From: an uncultured Brachyspira sp.
GTDB taxonomy: Bacteria; Spirochaetota; Brachyspiria; Brachyspirales; Brachyspiraceae
DNA: 38,329 nucleotides
NCBI RefSeq assembly: GCF_944390845.1
Contig: NZ_CALXRM010000027.1
Span: 1 to 38,329 of the forward strand
Direction of reading: 5' to 3'
Positions 9,801 through 18,051 of the stretch are shown here, piece by piece (positions within the stretch are counted from its first letter, which is position 1; the number at the start of each line of letters is the position of its first letter). The notes under the pieces were generated by a model that was given only the letters and a program-made list of their open reading frames with translations, searched no databases and had not been told where the DNA came from. Position numbers and translations under genes: made by a program.

Positions 9801-12652
9801 TTTGCTCTTGCTAATATTATGTAAAGTCCTGAATTTGTAGGAGTAAAGCTGTATGCAACAGGATCTTTTTTTGTTGTTACTGTAGTAGTTTCAACAACAT
9901 CATCTATTTGTTTTGATTCCCATTCAAATCTTCCGCCTGTTATAGCTTTTCTTACTGATTCCCAATGTCTTCTTATAACTTGAACTTCTATTTGTTTGCC
10001 TTCAAGTCTGTTTCCTTCTGTATCAACAGCAATGAATTCTAATTGTGTAGGCTTATCAGTTTCTAAGAAATAACCTTGTCTTTTTATACCTATATAATAA
10101 TCACTACCATGAACTAATACGCTTTTTGTAGTGCTTACTCTTTGAGAATCCTCACCTGATACAGTTGATTCTATAGTAACATAAGCAGCATGTATTGAAC
10201 GGCTTGCATCTATAGTTGGAGCATAAGCATATTCACCATTTTCATCTAATGCACCAGTACCATTTGCTATCATAGAATAATAATTATTATAATAAACATC
10301 TTCAAACCAGCTTAATTTTGTAAATCTGAAACCTGCATTATTAGGAGGAGTGAAGAAAGTTTCATTCATAGAAATATTATAGCTAACCTGATTAGATATC
10401 ATAGGCTCACCGAATAGATACCAGCCTGACATCTTAATAGGCATTGTATCGCCTAAATAATAATTCTTATCTTCAACCCATAATCTGCTTTCATATTCTA
10501 AAGGTTTAAATTCCTCTACTCTGAAGCTTTGAGATAAGCTGTATGAACTGCTATCTTCTCTGTCATTATTTGATTCGCTTCTAAACTCAGCATTTACACT
10601 GTAATATCCAGTAGGAGCATCAGCTGGTAAAGTAAAATCTATTAAATAAGAACCATATTCATTTAAAGTAATAGTTCCTTTATGTATTTCTTCGCCTCTT
10701 GAATTATTTATTACAAATGTACCATTTTTCAAATCATTAGGTATTTGCCAATTTCCTATTTTATTTTCTCTTATAACACCTTTTATATGTACTTCTTCGC
10801 CAGGTTTATAAAGTCCTCTTTCTGTGAACATAGAACCATTATAATCTTTATCAGAAGGAGAATAATCATAGCTTATATCCATTCTCCAAGGTGAAACGCC
10901 TGTACCCCAATCGCTGTTTATGAAAGATACGTCATCGCCTTTTGTAACTATAGCCCATTGTCTTGGTGTATCCCATCTGCTTGCTCTTTTTATTCCTAAA
11001 GTTCTAAATCCTTTAGTAGTTGCTATTCCGTTTTCATCTGTAGTTGCTTTTTCTAATACTCTGTTAAAGTCATCTCTTATTTCTACAGTAGCTCCTTCAA
11101 CCGGCATTCCTGTTTTTAAATCTGTTACAAATATAGTATTTGAATCGCCAGAGAATTTACCTGTTACTCCCATAGAAGTAATTTGTATTTGAGAAGCTGT
11201 TGAATAATCATATTGGTTCTGATATCCTGTTTTAGTTTTAAACTCTATAGACAATAAACCATATTGCTTATTATTCATATAATTAGTTAAATATAATGCT
11301 GTTGTGATATATCTGTTTCTTTCAACGTTAGGAGTATATTCTGTAGTATTATTATATCCGAATAATTTTCCATATTGATTAGTATAATTTCTAAATTGAG
11401 CACTTTCATCATATCTATATACTTGTTTATTTACAAATAGGAAAGGTATGATATTTTCTTTATCAACATATCTGCTTTGTATATTTATAGTATTAGGGTT
11501 CATTACCTGTACTGGAAGTTTTATTCCTTCATAAGCTTCAACAACTCCCATTCCTGAAGGTATAGAAACGCTTGGGTTATAGTCTGTAACATTTAAAGTA
11601 ATATTTTGTTCTTTAGCCAAAGTTTGACCATAAGAGTCTTTTAAACTTCCATTGATTTTTATATTATAAGTAATATTAGGATTGAATCTTAATGAATAAA
11701 GCGAAAATTCTTTTGAAGACCAAGAATTCTGCTGAATTTCTTCCTCTGTAGGAAGCTGAATTGCAGGGGTAATTTCCATATTTCTTATCAAATCTGACCA
11801 TTCAACTCTTGTACTGAATCTTATTGTAGGAGCTTTAGGAGAATATGAAGCTGTTACTGTCTGTTCGCTTTCTCCGCTAAAATAGAAGTCATCATGTGTA
11901 GAAAAATTAAAACTATCATTATCTGCTGTTCCCAAATTACCATTAACGGCAGCAAGTCCTTCTTTTATATATACTGTTATTTTATCATTTTTAGCTAATG
12001 CAGCTTTAGGCTTTATAACTAATACCTGTTCTAATTGGTATTCGTTAGTTTCCCATTCTCTTAAATCTTCTATTTTGGCATATCTTACATCAAAATCTAT
12101 AGCAGTATTATTATTGCTTGTAATTAATTGTATTTTTTCTTTTGCACTTTGAAGATATATAGGCATGTTATAGTAAACAACTATATTAACATCTGTAGGA
12201 AGTTCTGACTGCCTATCATAAGGAGAAGTTTTCTGCATTATAGGTCTTAAAGTATTAAAACTCCAAGTATAATCGTTTTCCAATATATCGCCTGTTAATT
12301 CGCTTTTTATTCCTTTTTTTAGTGTAACATCTATTTTTGTGTTGTCTGGCAAAGGTTCACTAGGATAAAAAGCCAATGTATTAACAGAAAGCCATTTATA
12401 CGTACCTTTAACATCTATATTAAAATTGAAGTATTGATTAGTAACTTCTTTAATAGCCTGCAAAGCAACCATCTGCTGATTGAAAGTTACTGTTATTGCT
12501 TCATAATTATTTCTCGAAGTGTTTTCTCCGATTGGAGATGTTCTGTCAATAGCTATTGCCGCAAACATAGTAACTCCTGTTATCATTGTTAAAATTAATG
12601 ACATTATCATAATACAATAAAGAGTTTTTAGTTTTACAATAAGTTTTCTCAT
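6878..12652 (-). CDS. Bacterial alpha-2-macroglobulin, thioester type, 1924 aa
   Basis: A large protease-trapping protein of the bacterial A2M family. It starts with a basic N-region and a hydrophobic signal segment (about residues 12-36). There is no lipobox cysteine as in E. coli YfhM, so it is probably soluble in the periplasm or tethered by an uncleaved signal. In order: an Ig-like/Big_5-type N-terminal domain with TSPIGEN; successive MG domains; the YKPGEEVHIKG motif near 612; the A2M core near 1130-1225 (TVTFNLPDNITSFRIMA); the thioester CLEQ with Cys 1424 and Gln 1427 inside NYPYLCLEQQLSRVYP; an alpha/alpha toroid (about 1400-1700); and a C-terminal domain ending AEEMYNSEVFGYDG. ATG 12652 has GGAG five bases upstream; the longer frame to a TTG at 12748 would run through the promoter at 12687-12714. 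No pbpC partner is adjacent, unlike many proteobacterial loci. Confidence 0.94.
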   Translation of the reverse strand: MRKLIVKLKTLYCIMIMSLILTMITGVTMFAAIAIDRTSPIGENTSRNNYEAITVTFNQQMVALQAIKEVTNQYFNFNIDVKGTYKWLSVNTLAFYPSEPLPDNTKIDVTLKKGIKSELTGDILENDYTWSFNTLRPIMQKTSPYDRQSELPTDVNIVVYYNMPIYLQSAKEKIQLITSNNNTAIDFDVRYAKIEDLREWETNEYQLEQVLVIKPKAALAKNDKITVYIKEGLAAVNGNLGTADNDSFNFSTHDDFYFSGESEQTVTASYSPKAPTIRFSTRVEWSDLIRNMEITPAIQLPTEEEIQQNSWSSKEFSLYSLRFNPNITYNIKINGSLKDSYGQTLAKEQNITLNVTDYNPSVSIPSGMGVVEAYEGIKLPVQVMNPNTINIQSRYVDKENIIPFLFVNKQVYRYDESAQFRNYTNQYGKLFGYNNTTEYTPNVERNRYITTALYLTNYMNNKQYGLLSIEFKTKTGYQNQYDYSTASQIQITSMGVTGKFSGDSNTIFVTDLKTGMPVEGATVEIRDDFNRVLEKATTDENGIATTKGFRTLGIKRASRWDTPRQWAIVTKGDDVSFINSDWGTGVSPWRMDISYDYSPSDKDYNGSMFTERGLYKPGEEVHIKGVIRENKIGNWQIPNDLKNGTFVINNSRGEEIHKGTITLNEYGSYLIDFTLPADAPTGYYSVNAEFRSESNNDREDSSSYSLSQSFRVEEFKPLEYESRLWVEDKNYYLGDTMPIKMSGWYLFGEPMISNQVSYNISMNETFFTPPNNAGFRFTKLSWFEDVYYNNYYSMIANGTGALDENGEYAYAPTIDASRSIHAAYVTIESTVSGEDSQRVSTTKSVLVHGSDYYIGIKRQGYFLETDKPTQLEFIAVDTEGNRLEGKQIEVQVIRRHWESVRKAITGGRFEWESKQIDDVVETTTVTTKKDPVAYSFTPTNSGLYIILARAKDSKNREVAADEYMYVIGKDYAPWAMFDDDLLELITEKEEYKPGETAKIMIKSPYESATALVTVEREYVIDSYVTNIEGSTALIEVPIKPEYLPNIYVGVSLVKGRVENEAYTNYATDEGKPSFKIGYAGLSVSPREKELNVKITKSADSLEPRDEMTVDLYVETKESKPMETEIMLSVVDVGVLNLIGYKTPNWFNTFYGQRPLSVASADTRIHLIGQRNYGEKGDTPGGDGMRAANDMMMAKAEAMGMDVFSIRKNFLTTAFYQGRVKTDANGKATVTFNLPDNITSFRIMASAINQDGYFGASDDVVVVKKNIMLMTTLPEFAYVEDKFKAGSIVYNYSDQDLEIEVQAVASNAMIENAAQTIKVPKGGNADVRFDIVATNRGEAKVTIFAKGGEYTDAVEKTFNVNIPMTTESVAMFSSTTNNNTDLMLRVPNITEAYKGAGSLEVYMSPSAFSELTGGINYLINYPYLCLEQQLSRVYPIITSKRLLVDMKLTDIAEESLDKTVQDFLKSMPTYQSADGGFSYWPSKTWISPWLTAYAADAMIKAKKEGYTVDENSLRLALEYINNYAKSGEAEKPSFWQDEYINLSSIAYIAAVLSEGGYNANDVKTIIDRIYPQVNNIPFYGQVQLMRAMYYNKYDNKALTEVRQYILNTIKEDPNTAHYELEGRYANLYWIHSSSVRDTSVALYALIETGYDNAINEKVVRWLVQSRKNGRYLNTQDNVSVFAAMNMYYKKYENVNPNFKAEFIYQGKTLLEETFTARTQPSLTKNYDLSEFMDEKLSNLNTRAALANIKRNGDGRLYYGVRLTYAPRDLAVNRDAGIKVERRYETKDGRVLDLTKDKFKQGEEYVVVVKVTAPFERHFVVVDTPIAAGMRILNASFATESSEVKNLTGNAGKPTWWWGGFNHTENYNDKVLLFADMLSDGEHEYRYVVRAVTPGEYLLPATKAEEMYNSEVFGYDGQHKVVIEAK

Positions 12653-12686
12653 AAAGGCTCCGTAAACGATATTTTTGTATTGTAAT

Positions 12687-12714
12687 GTTATATCATAAAT
12701 AATTTTAAAGTAAA
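12687..12714 (-). promoter_or_regulatory. Promoter of the macroglobulin gene
   Basis: On the - strand TTTACT (12709-12714), 16 bases, then TGA-TATAAC (hexamer 12687-12692). Together with the upstream TTTTTACTTTTA it closely matches the region before the DUF4132 gene (16358-16386), giving about 60 bases of similar upstream sequence. Confidence 0.65.
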
Positions 12715-12871
12715 CTATTAAAAGTAAAAAATACTTTATATTCAACAATACAGTTTTACTTAAAAATTACATATAGTTATATAAAACTAAAGTAAAACAA
12801 AAAAGTTGTATATTTTATTTAAACTATTGTTATAATTTTCAATATTGCCAATATTCTTTGATAATTCTATT

Positions 12872-12915
12872 AAAAAAGAGCCTTAATAAAAATTAATTTA
12901 TAAAGACTCTTTTTT
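12872..12915 (-). terminator. Terminator of the DUF4132 gene
   Basis: On the - strand AAAGAGTCTTTAT pairs with ATTAAGGCTCTTTT, with small mismatches and an AT-rich loop, followed by U residues. It lies directly after the stop at 12925, so the macroglobulin gene downstream depends mainly on its own promoter. Confidence 0.75.
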
Positions 12916-12924
12916 ATTATTTTT

Positions 12925-15900
12925 TTATATATTATTCTTTATTATACTATAAACAGAATTAATAAACCTTTGATTTAATTTTAAAGGATTTGTTTTTACC
13001 GGCTGCAGCTCATCGCTTTCATCATAGAAAATAATACTATTTAAATTAATATCTTCATCAGGCTCAATTCCAAAATACATATATTCAAATGTAATATGTG
13101 CTGAAATTTTTAAATAAGTATCTTTTAAAATATATTCACTATAGCTTCCTCCGTCTTCTGCTTCTCCTCTTGCAAAATCATATTTATTTGCAAATGACAT
13201 CAAAGTTCCGGCTTTAACAGTTATTCCTTCAAATGCAGTTAGCTCATCATTTTGAATATCTTTTTCTTCTATAGTTTCATAATTAAAATTAAGCTGTTCT
13301 ATAGGCTGATTAATTTCATAATCTGTCAATTGCTGTTTCCATTTATTTAAAGTATTTTCATCTAATTCCATAGGGTGAACTAAACTGATATTTTTCGCAG
13401 TTGTATCTTCAAGTTTATATTCTTCTTCATCGGCAGTATTGAAAGTGCCGTCTTCCATATATCTGAAACTTTCAATTAATTTATTATCATCATCATAAAC
13501 ACCCCAAATTAATTTTAAGGCAAATATATTCATAATACTATTATTTACAAATACATTCTTGAAACTTTCATAATTCCATTTTCTGCCGTTCATTAAAACC
13601 CTTTGAAGTCTTATTTTTTGAGATTGTATTAAAGTTTTAATTTCTTTTTTTAGATTACTAAATTCTTTTTTAACTGAATCTGCCGCTCTCTTATCATCTT
13701 TGCTGTTTGGTGCTGGAAGTGATTTTATAATTTTATTTTTTTCATCGTCTTTAATTGTTAATTCTAAATTATTATTGATATTTAAAGTAAATGTTCTGTT
13801 TACCTCTCCTCCATAACTTAGGACTTTATTTCCTTTTCTGTCAAAACCAAAATCAGGAATAATTCTGTCAGAAAGTTCATCAGTAGAAATCTCTAAAATA
13901 TCTGCAGCATTTTTCATAGTTTCGTTTGCAGTTTCTTTAATTTTTGCAGTAGGTGCTTTTCTTGTTAGATTATCAACCAATATTAAAGCATAATTTTTGC
14001 CGTTTAATGCAATACATTTTACAATAAATGCTCCTAATATAGTTCTTGATCCTTTAGCAAATTCTTTTATTAATGTATATACTGCATCAATTTTTGAATT
14101 ATCAGAATATATACAATAAGGCATTAATATATTTTTTTCTTTGCTGTCATAATTAGTATCTTTCCAATAATTGAATATATTACTCAATACTTTTTCAAAA
14201 GAGTTAATTTCTAATAAATCCGCCAGTATGTCGCAGTCTTTAAGTCTTGCAGGCTCTGTTAGATTCATATACTCCATTAAAATATATTTAATGATTCTTT
14301 CATCTGCCTCATTTCCATTTTTATATAATACTTTATTTAATTTTATATTCTCCAAAAACTTAATGCTGTTTTCATAACTTGTATTATAGTATGTATTAAT
14401 AAATTCAATTGCTTCATCAACACTATTAAATTTATCGCCGTATTTTTTTAAGTTCCAATTTTTGAGTATTGTTTTTAAAGCTCCTTTTAAATCTGAAGCT
14501 TTTACCTTATCAATAGCTTTTTCAACATATTCCCTTGTTATATTTTCATTATTAGATATGAGTTTTAAACAAACTCTTTTAACTTCTACTTTTTTAGTGC
14601 TTTCAAGAACTGTATAAACTAAATTAAAATTATTATAATTGAAATTAGGATTATATGCCCATTTTAATATATCTAAAATAGCCAATTTTTCATTGCTTAA
14701 TTCTTTTTTAATGAAATTTGTATCATCTAATATATTTTTTAATTCTTCACTGTAATTTTCTATTAATAAATCTTTTAAAGTTTTTGCATTATCTTTTTCA
14801 TCTATTAAATCATTATATAATGATGGAGGCGGCACATAGTCGTTACCATAATCATAATAGTATGAAAGAAGTACTTCTTTTAATGTTATATTTAATTCTT
14901 CATTATTTATAAGCGAATCAACAATTTCTCTGAATGTTTTTGAAGTTAGGGCATATTGTGTTTCTATGTATTTTCTAATTCCAAGCTGTATGGTTAAATG
15001 TTTTAATGCATCTATACAGAATTTTTTTGATGATTTTGTTTCTTCGCATAAATCTTCAAAATTGAATAAGGCAAATACATACATTATATCTGTATTCAAA
15101 CTAATTTCAGGATAAGTTGCTCTAAATCTGTAAAGTCTGTCTGAAGATTTTTTTCCTGTAAAATAGTCTATTAAATTATTAAATGTTTTATTTTTATCTT
15201 TATCAAATACCTCTTCTAAATTTTTAATGTTATTAGATATTTTATTAATATCTCCTCCATCTTGCTTTTTAAGACATTTTAAAATTACATTAGGTATTAT
15301 TTGATAGCATAATTTAAATGTTTCTAAATCAAAATTATTATCATTATGCTCTAATAAAATTGCACTGAATAAAATAAATATGATTTTTATATCTTGTCTT
15401 ATAATATATCTTTCTGATTTTAAGAGATTATATAATTTATAAAAAGATTCTTTATCATTTAAATAAAGTTTTTTGAAATTATGAACTTTATCTATATAAA
15501 AATAATCATTAAAATGTTTAGCAATAACTGAAAAATAATTTGGAAAATCAAGTTCTTTATATCTTTTATCAATCATTTTATATCTATCTGAAAAAGAATC
15601 TCTATTTACATAAGTTCCAAAGTCTATATTAATTTCTATAATTAAAGATTCATCATTGTTTAATATTTCTACAAATTTATCTCTTAATGATTTATGTTTA
15701 TTTATAATAGGAGCAATAACATTTAAAGCATCAATTTTATTCGGCATATAGTCTAATGCTTTGATAATAATGTCTATATATTTATCTTCAGTGTTTGCCA
15801 TAGCACATAATGCAAATAATGGTATAACTGCATCTCTATCCATATTTTTAAATATTTTTTCTGCATCTTTAGAATTTATTATATCTACATATTTATTAAC

Positions 15901-16314
15901 ATATTCAGTAAACTCTTTATTGAAATACTCATTTAATAATTCAAATATTTTATGTATAGGTCTTTGAAAAGCCATTAGTCTGCATACAGGTGATTTATAT
16001 GTGCTGTAATTTATATTCTCTAATGCTTTTTCTAAATTTCCAAATAATATTAAAGATGGAAGTACAAGACTTTCTCTGTGCTCTTTTTTATTATGTTCAT
16101 TATAATAATATATTTTTAATAAATGTTTATATCTGTCTTTTAATTTTTGATTGTCTTCTTCTATTTCAAAGTAGCATTTAATTATATCATTCATTCGATA
16201 AGATAATGAATATCCCAAAATAGGTATTGATGTGAAATTTGTATTTGCTTCAGCCTGCTTCATAGGCATTCTTACATCAATATAAAATTCTTCCAATTTC
16301 TTTTCTAAATCCAT
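12925..16314 (-). CDS. DUF4132-domain (MolR-like) protein, 1129 aa
   Basis: The C-terminal third carries the DUF4132 signature: a Trp/Phe-rich approach (RKWNYESF near 905), LIWGVYDD, FRYMEDGTF, LVHPMELDENTLNKW, and the closing block with QLTDYEINQPIEQL. The remaining about 850 residues are helical and Asn/Lys-rich, with HEAT/ARM-like spacing, and have no catalytic motif I can name. DUF4132 proteins are of unknown biochemical function. No signal peptide, so cytoplasmic. ATG 16314 is preceded by AAGGA. It shares its promoter form with the macroglobulin gene downstream, suggesting coregulation rather than a shared transcript, since a terminator lies between them. No WGR or MoxR partner is adjacent. 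Confidence 0.82.
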   Translation of the reverse strand: MDLEKKLEEFYIDVRMPMKQAEANTNFTSIPILGYSLSYRMNDIIKCYFEIEEDNQKLKDRYKHLLKIYYYNEHNKKEHRESLVLPSLILFGNLEKALENINYSTYKSPVCRLMAFQRPIHKIFELLNEYFNKEFTEYVNKYVDIINSKDAEKIFKNMDRDAVIPLFALCAMANTEDKYIDIIIKALDYMPNKIDALNVIAPIINKHKSLRDKFVEILNNDESLIIEINIDFGTYVNRDSFSDRYKMIDKRYKELDFPNYFSVIAKHFNDYFYIDKVHNFKKLYLNDKESFYKLYNLLKSERYIIRQDIKIIFILFSAILLEHNDNNFDLETFKLCYQIIPNVILKCLKKQDGGDINKISNNIKNLEEVFDKDKNKTFNNLIDYFTGKKSSDRLYRFRATYPEISLNTDIMYVFALFNFEDLCEETKSSKKFCIDALKHLTIQLGIRKYIETQYALTSKTFREIVDSLINNEELNITLKEVLLSYYYDYGNDYVPPPSLYNDLIDEKDNAKTLKDLLIENYSEELKNILDDTNFIKKELSNEKLAILDILKWAYNPNFNYNNFNLVYTVLESTKKVEVKRVCLKLISNNENITREYVEKAIDKVKASDLKGALKTILKNWNLKKYGDKFNSVDEAIEFINTYYNTSYENSIKFLENIKLNKVLYKNGNEADERIIKYILMEYMNLTEPARLKDCDILADLLEINSFEKVLSNIFNYWKDTNYDSKEKNILMPYCIYSDNSKIDAVYTLIKEFAKGSRTILGAFIVKCIALNGKNYALILVDNLTRKAPTAKIKETANETMKNAADILEISTDELSDRIIPDFGFDRKGNKVLSYGGEVNRTFTLNINNNLELTIKDDEKNKIIKSLPAPNSKDDKRAADSVKKEFSNLKKEIKTLIQSQKIRLQRVLMNGRKWNYESFKNVFVNNSIMNIFALKLIWGVYDDDNKLIESFRYMEDGTFNTADEEEYKLEDTTAKNISLVHPMELDENTLNKWKQQLTDYEINQPIEQLNFNYETIEEKDIQNDELTAFEGITVKAGTLMSFANKYDFARGEAEDGGSYSEYILKDTYLKISAHITFEYMYFGIEPDEDINLNSIIFYDESDELQPVKTNPLKLNQRFINSVYSIIKNNI

Positions 16315-16357
16315 AAAAATCCTTCTTACTAATATTGATAATATTGAAATAAATGAA

Positions 16358-16386
16358 GTTATATCACAAATAATTTTTTAAGTAAA
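16358..16386 (-). promoter_or_regulatory. Promoter of the DUF4132 gene
   Basis: On the - strand TTTACT (16381-16386), 17 bases, TGA-TATAAC (hexamer 16358-16363). An additional TTTTTACTTTTA lies about one helical turn upstream of the -35, as before the macroglobulin gene. Confidence 0.65.
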
Positions 16387-16448
16387 TGATAAAAGTAAAA
16401 ATATTTTTTATACTCACTTTTTGTTATATCATTATTTAGTTTAAAAAG

Positions 16449-16472
16449 TCTGATACTTATTACTTTATGAAT
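16449..16472 (+). repeat. 24-bp direct repeat, left copy
   Basis: Identical to 16812-16835 (TCTGATACTTATTAC, then TTTATGAAT). The two copies flank 339 bases of repeat-rich, non-coding DNA between the DUF4132 and hemH genes. Confidence 0.85.
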
Positions 16473-16482
16473 ATGAAAAAAT

Positions 16483-16584
16483 TATACTAAAAATTTTTAA
16501 CTTTGTAAATTTTTTGTTGTTCTTTTTCCCGCCGCACGCCACAGGCGGACAGCGTCAAAGAACCAAAAAGTGCAAGTAAAAAAT
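16483..16584 (+). repeat. Non-coding repeat block related to 19898-20030
   Basis: TATACTAAAAATTTTTAA with TTTGTAAA and, further on, TCAAAGAACCA, GCAA and an A-run match the order of elements at 19898-20030 (TATACTGAAAATTTTTAA, TTTGTCAA, TCAAAGAACCA). This copy also contains a CCGCC-GGCGG hairpin (about 16530-16553). Both blocks are degenerate and contain no gene. Positions 16591-16689 show nothing further that I recognise. Confidence 0.55.
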
Positions 16585-16689
16585 AGTGATAAACAGTACT
16601 AAATATATTTTACATGTAGCATAAATTTCTAAATTGGGTCTAAAATATAGCCTTTCGCAAAGCGTATCCGAGTTTATCGAGGATATAAG

Positions 16690-16790
16690 CTTCTTTGTGG
16701 CAACAAAAGAAGTGGGGTCTGGGGCAAAGCCCCAGATATAAAAAATAAACTATAATTTTATTTTTGACAAAATATAGTAGTTTAGGTATA
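16690..16790 (-). repeat. Dispersed structured repeat, family A, left copy (inverted)
   Basis: Read on the - strand from 16790 it begins TATACCTAAAC and TATATTTTGTCAA, then AT-rich filler, then two hairpins. Hairpin 1 (16718-16736) is TCTGGGGC-AAA-GCCCCAGA. Hairpin 2 (16690-16712) has a 9-bp stem, a single bulged base and a four-base loop. The copy at 19629-19730 lies in the opposite orientation with the same layout. No reading frame is conserved between them. Confidence 0.8.
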
Positions 16791-16811
16791 TTATTATTCA
16801 CTTTAAAAAAA

Positions 16812-16835
16812 TCTGATACTTATTACTTTATGAAT
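16812..16835 (+). repeat. 24-bp direct repeat, right copy
   Basis: Second copy of the repeat at 16449-16472, ending 21 bases before the hemH stop codon. Confidence 0.85.
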
Positions 16836-16856
16836 GTAAAAAGCTATTTATATTTT

Positions 16857-17843
16857 TTAAACTATTTTTCTATTATAGTAAATATTTTCTATTTTATTGT
16901 TTGATAATGAGAGTATAGTTTTTACAAATGATATATTGTCATTTAAACAAGGACATACTATAAAATCTTTAATATTATATTTATTTATAGCTTCTTCTCT
17001 ATATTCAATATCTATTTCATAAATCGTTTCTGAATTATCTATTGTGAATGCTAAAGGATATATTATTAATTTTTCGCCATTGTATTTTTTTATTGTATCT
17101 ATAGTTGATGGTTCAAGCCATTCAATTTTTCCTATTTTTGATTGATAAGAAAGCAATACATCTTTAAAATATAAACCTGATTCTTTTAATTTTTCTTTTA
17201 ATATATTCACGTTCATATTACATTCATATTCATAAGGATCGCCATTATCTACATACATTTTTGGTATAGAATGAGCAGAGAAAATTAATATATACTCTTC
17301 ACTATTTTTATCGCCTATACTGTTTTTTATTAAATTTACAACTGAATCATTATAATATTCATTGTCATAGTATCTGTCTATTATATTGACTGTAGGATTA
17401 TATTTTAATTTTTTCATAGCCTTATAAACATTTTCTAAAGATGATTTTACTGTAACTTCTGAGTACTGAGGATACATGCTAAATAAAGTAATTTCTTTTA
17501 CATCATTGTTTTTTAATTCTTTTAATACATCATAAGAATAAGGAGGCGTATAATTCATTATGTATTTATAATCTTTTGTATTGTCCATACTATTTAATTT
17601 ATTTATCAATTTCTCTGTATATTCATTTATTGGAGATTTTCCTCCTATTGCCTCATAATGTTTAATAACATTAGGTTTTATTTTATTGACAATCTTTTTA
17701 GCTACCATACCTCTTATAATGCTGTTTTTTATATTTAATATATAGTAATCATTAAACATATTCACTAAAAATGTATTTATTTCATCAAAATTTCTAGGTC
17801 CGCCCATATTTAGAAGTATAATTGTTTCTTTTTTACTGTTCAT
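16857..17843 (-). CDS. hemH: Ferrochelatase, 328 aa
   Basis: Inserts ferrous iron into protoporphyrin or coproporphyrin; the substrate branch cannot be told from sequence here. Family motifs in order: ILLNMGGPRNFDEI (9-22), SMYPQYSEVT (122-131), FSAHSIP with the catalytic His 191, SYQSKIGKIEWLEPST (232-247), and YPLAFTIDNSETIYEID (262-278) containing Glu 272. The usual D-H-x-E-T has Asn 270 in place of His; the Glu remains. Length is typical for the cytoplasmic bacterial enzyme. ATG 17843 has AAGGA upstream, and a strong promoter lies at 17878-17906. It is divergent from katA, a heme enzyme, suggesting heme supply for catalase. No other heme-synthesis gene is in the window. Confidence 0.92.
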   Translation of the reverse strand: MNSKKETIILLNMGGPRNFDEINTFLVNMFNDYYILNIKNSIIRGMVAKKIVNKIKPNVIKHYEAIGGKSPINEYTEKLINKLNSMDNTKDYKYIMNYTPPYSYDVLKELKNNDVKEITLFSMYPQYSEVTVKSSLENVYKAMKKLKYNPTVNIIDRYYDNEYYNDSVVNLIKNSIGDKNSEEYILIFSAHSIPKMYVDNGDPYEYECNMNVNILKEKLKESGLYFKDVLLSYQSKIGKIEWLEPSTIDTIKKYNGEKLIIYPLAFTIDNSETIYEIDIEYREEAINKYNIKDFIVCPCLNDNISFVKTILSLSNNKIENIYYNRKIV

Positions 17844-17877
17844 AATATATAATCCTTATTAGTAATATTTATTATTA

Positions 17878-17906
17878 AGTATATAATTTTTTTAGTTATT
17901 AGTCAA
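17878..17906 (-). promoter_or_regulatory. Promoter of hemH
   Basis: TTGACT (17901-17906), 17-base spacer, TATACT (17878-17883) on the - strand, 35 bases before ATG 17843. Confidence 0.75.
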
Positions 17907-17961
17907 TACTTATTATCTTTTTTTATTATTTAATATTTTTTATTAATAATTTTTTAATATT

Positions 17962-17976
17962 TTATAATAATTTTTA
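17962..17976. promoter_or_regulatory. Possible PerR/Fur-type operator before katA
   Basis: TTATAAT-A-ATTTTTA resembles the PerR box TTATAATNATTATAA in 12 of 14 defined positions and sits ten bases upstream of the katA -35. The surrounding DNA is extremely AT-rich, so chance similarity is a real possibility. Confidence 0.35.
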
Positions 17977-17985
17977 TTATTACAC

Positions 17986-18013
17986 TTGAAATAAAATATT
18001 TATTTAGTATAAT
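17986..18013 (+). promoter_or_regulatory. Promoter of katA
   Basis: TTGAAA (17986-17991), 16-base spacer, TATAAT (18008-18013). AAGGAG at 18039-18044 is the ribosome site for ATG 18052. Confidence 0.75.
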
Positions 18014-18051
18014 ATATTTATTGATAATAAATACTATTAAGGAGTTTTAAT

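Noticed and set aside
12653-12748. Longer macroglobulin N-terminus from a TTG at 12748
   Set aside because: The extension has no ribosome site, would cover the predicted promoter, and places a second hydrophobic segment before a normal signal sequence.
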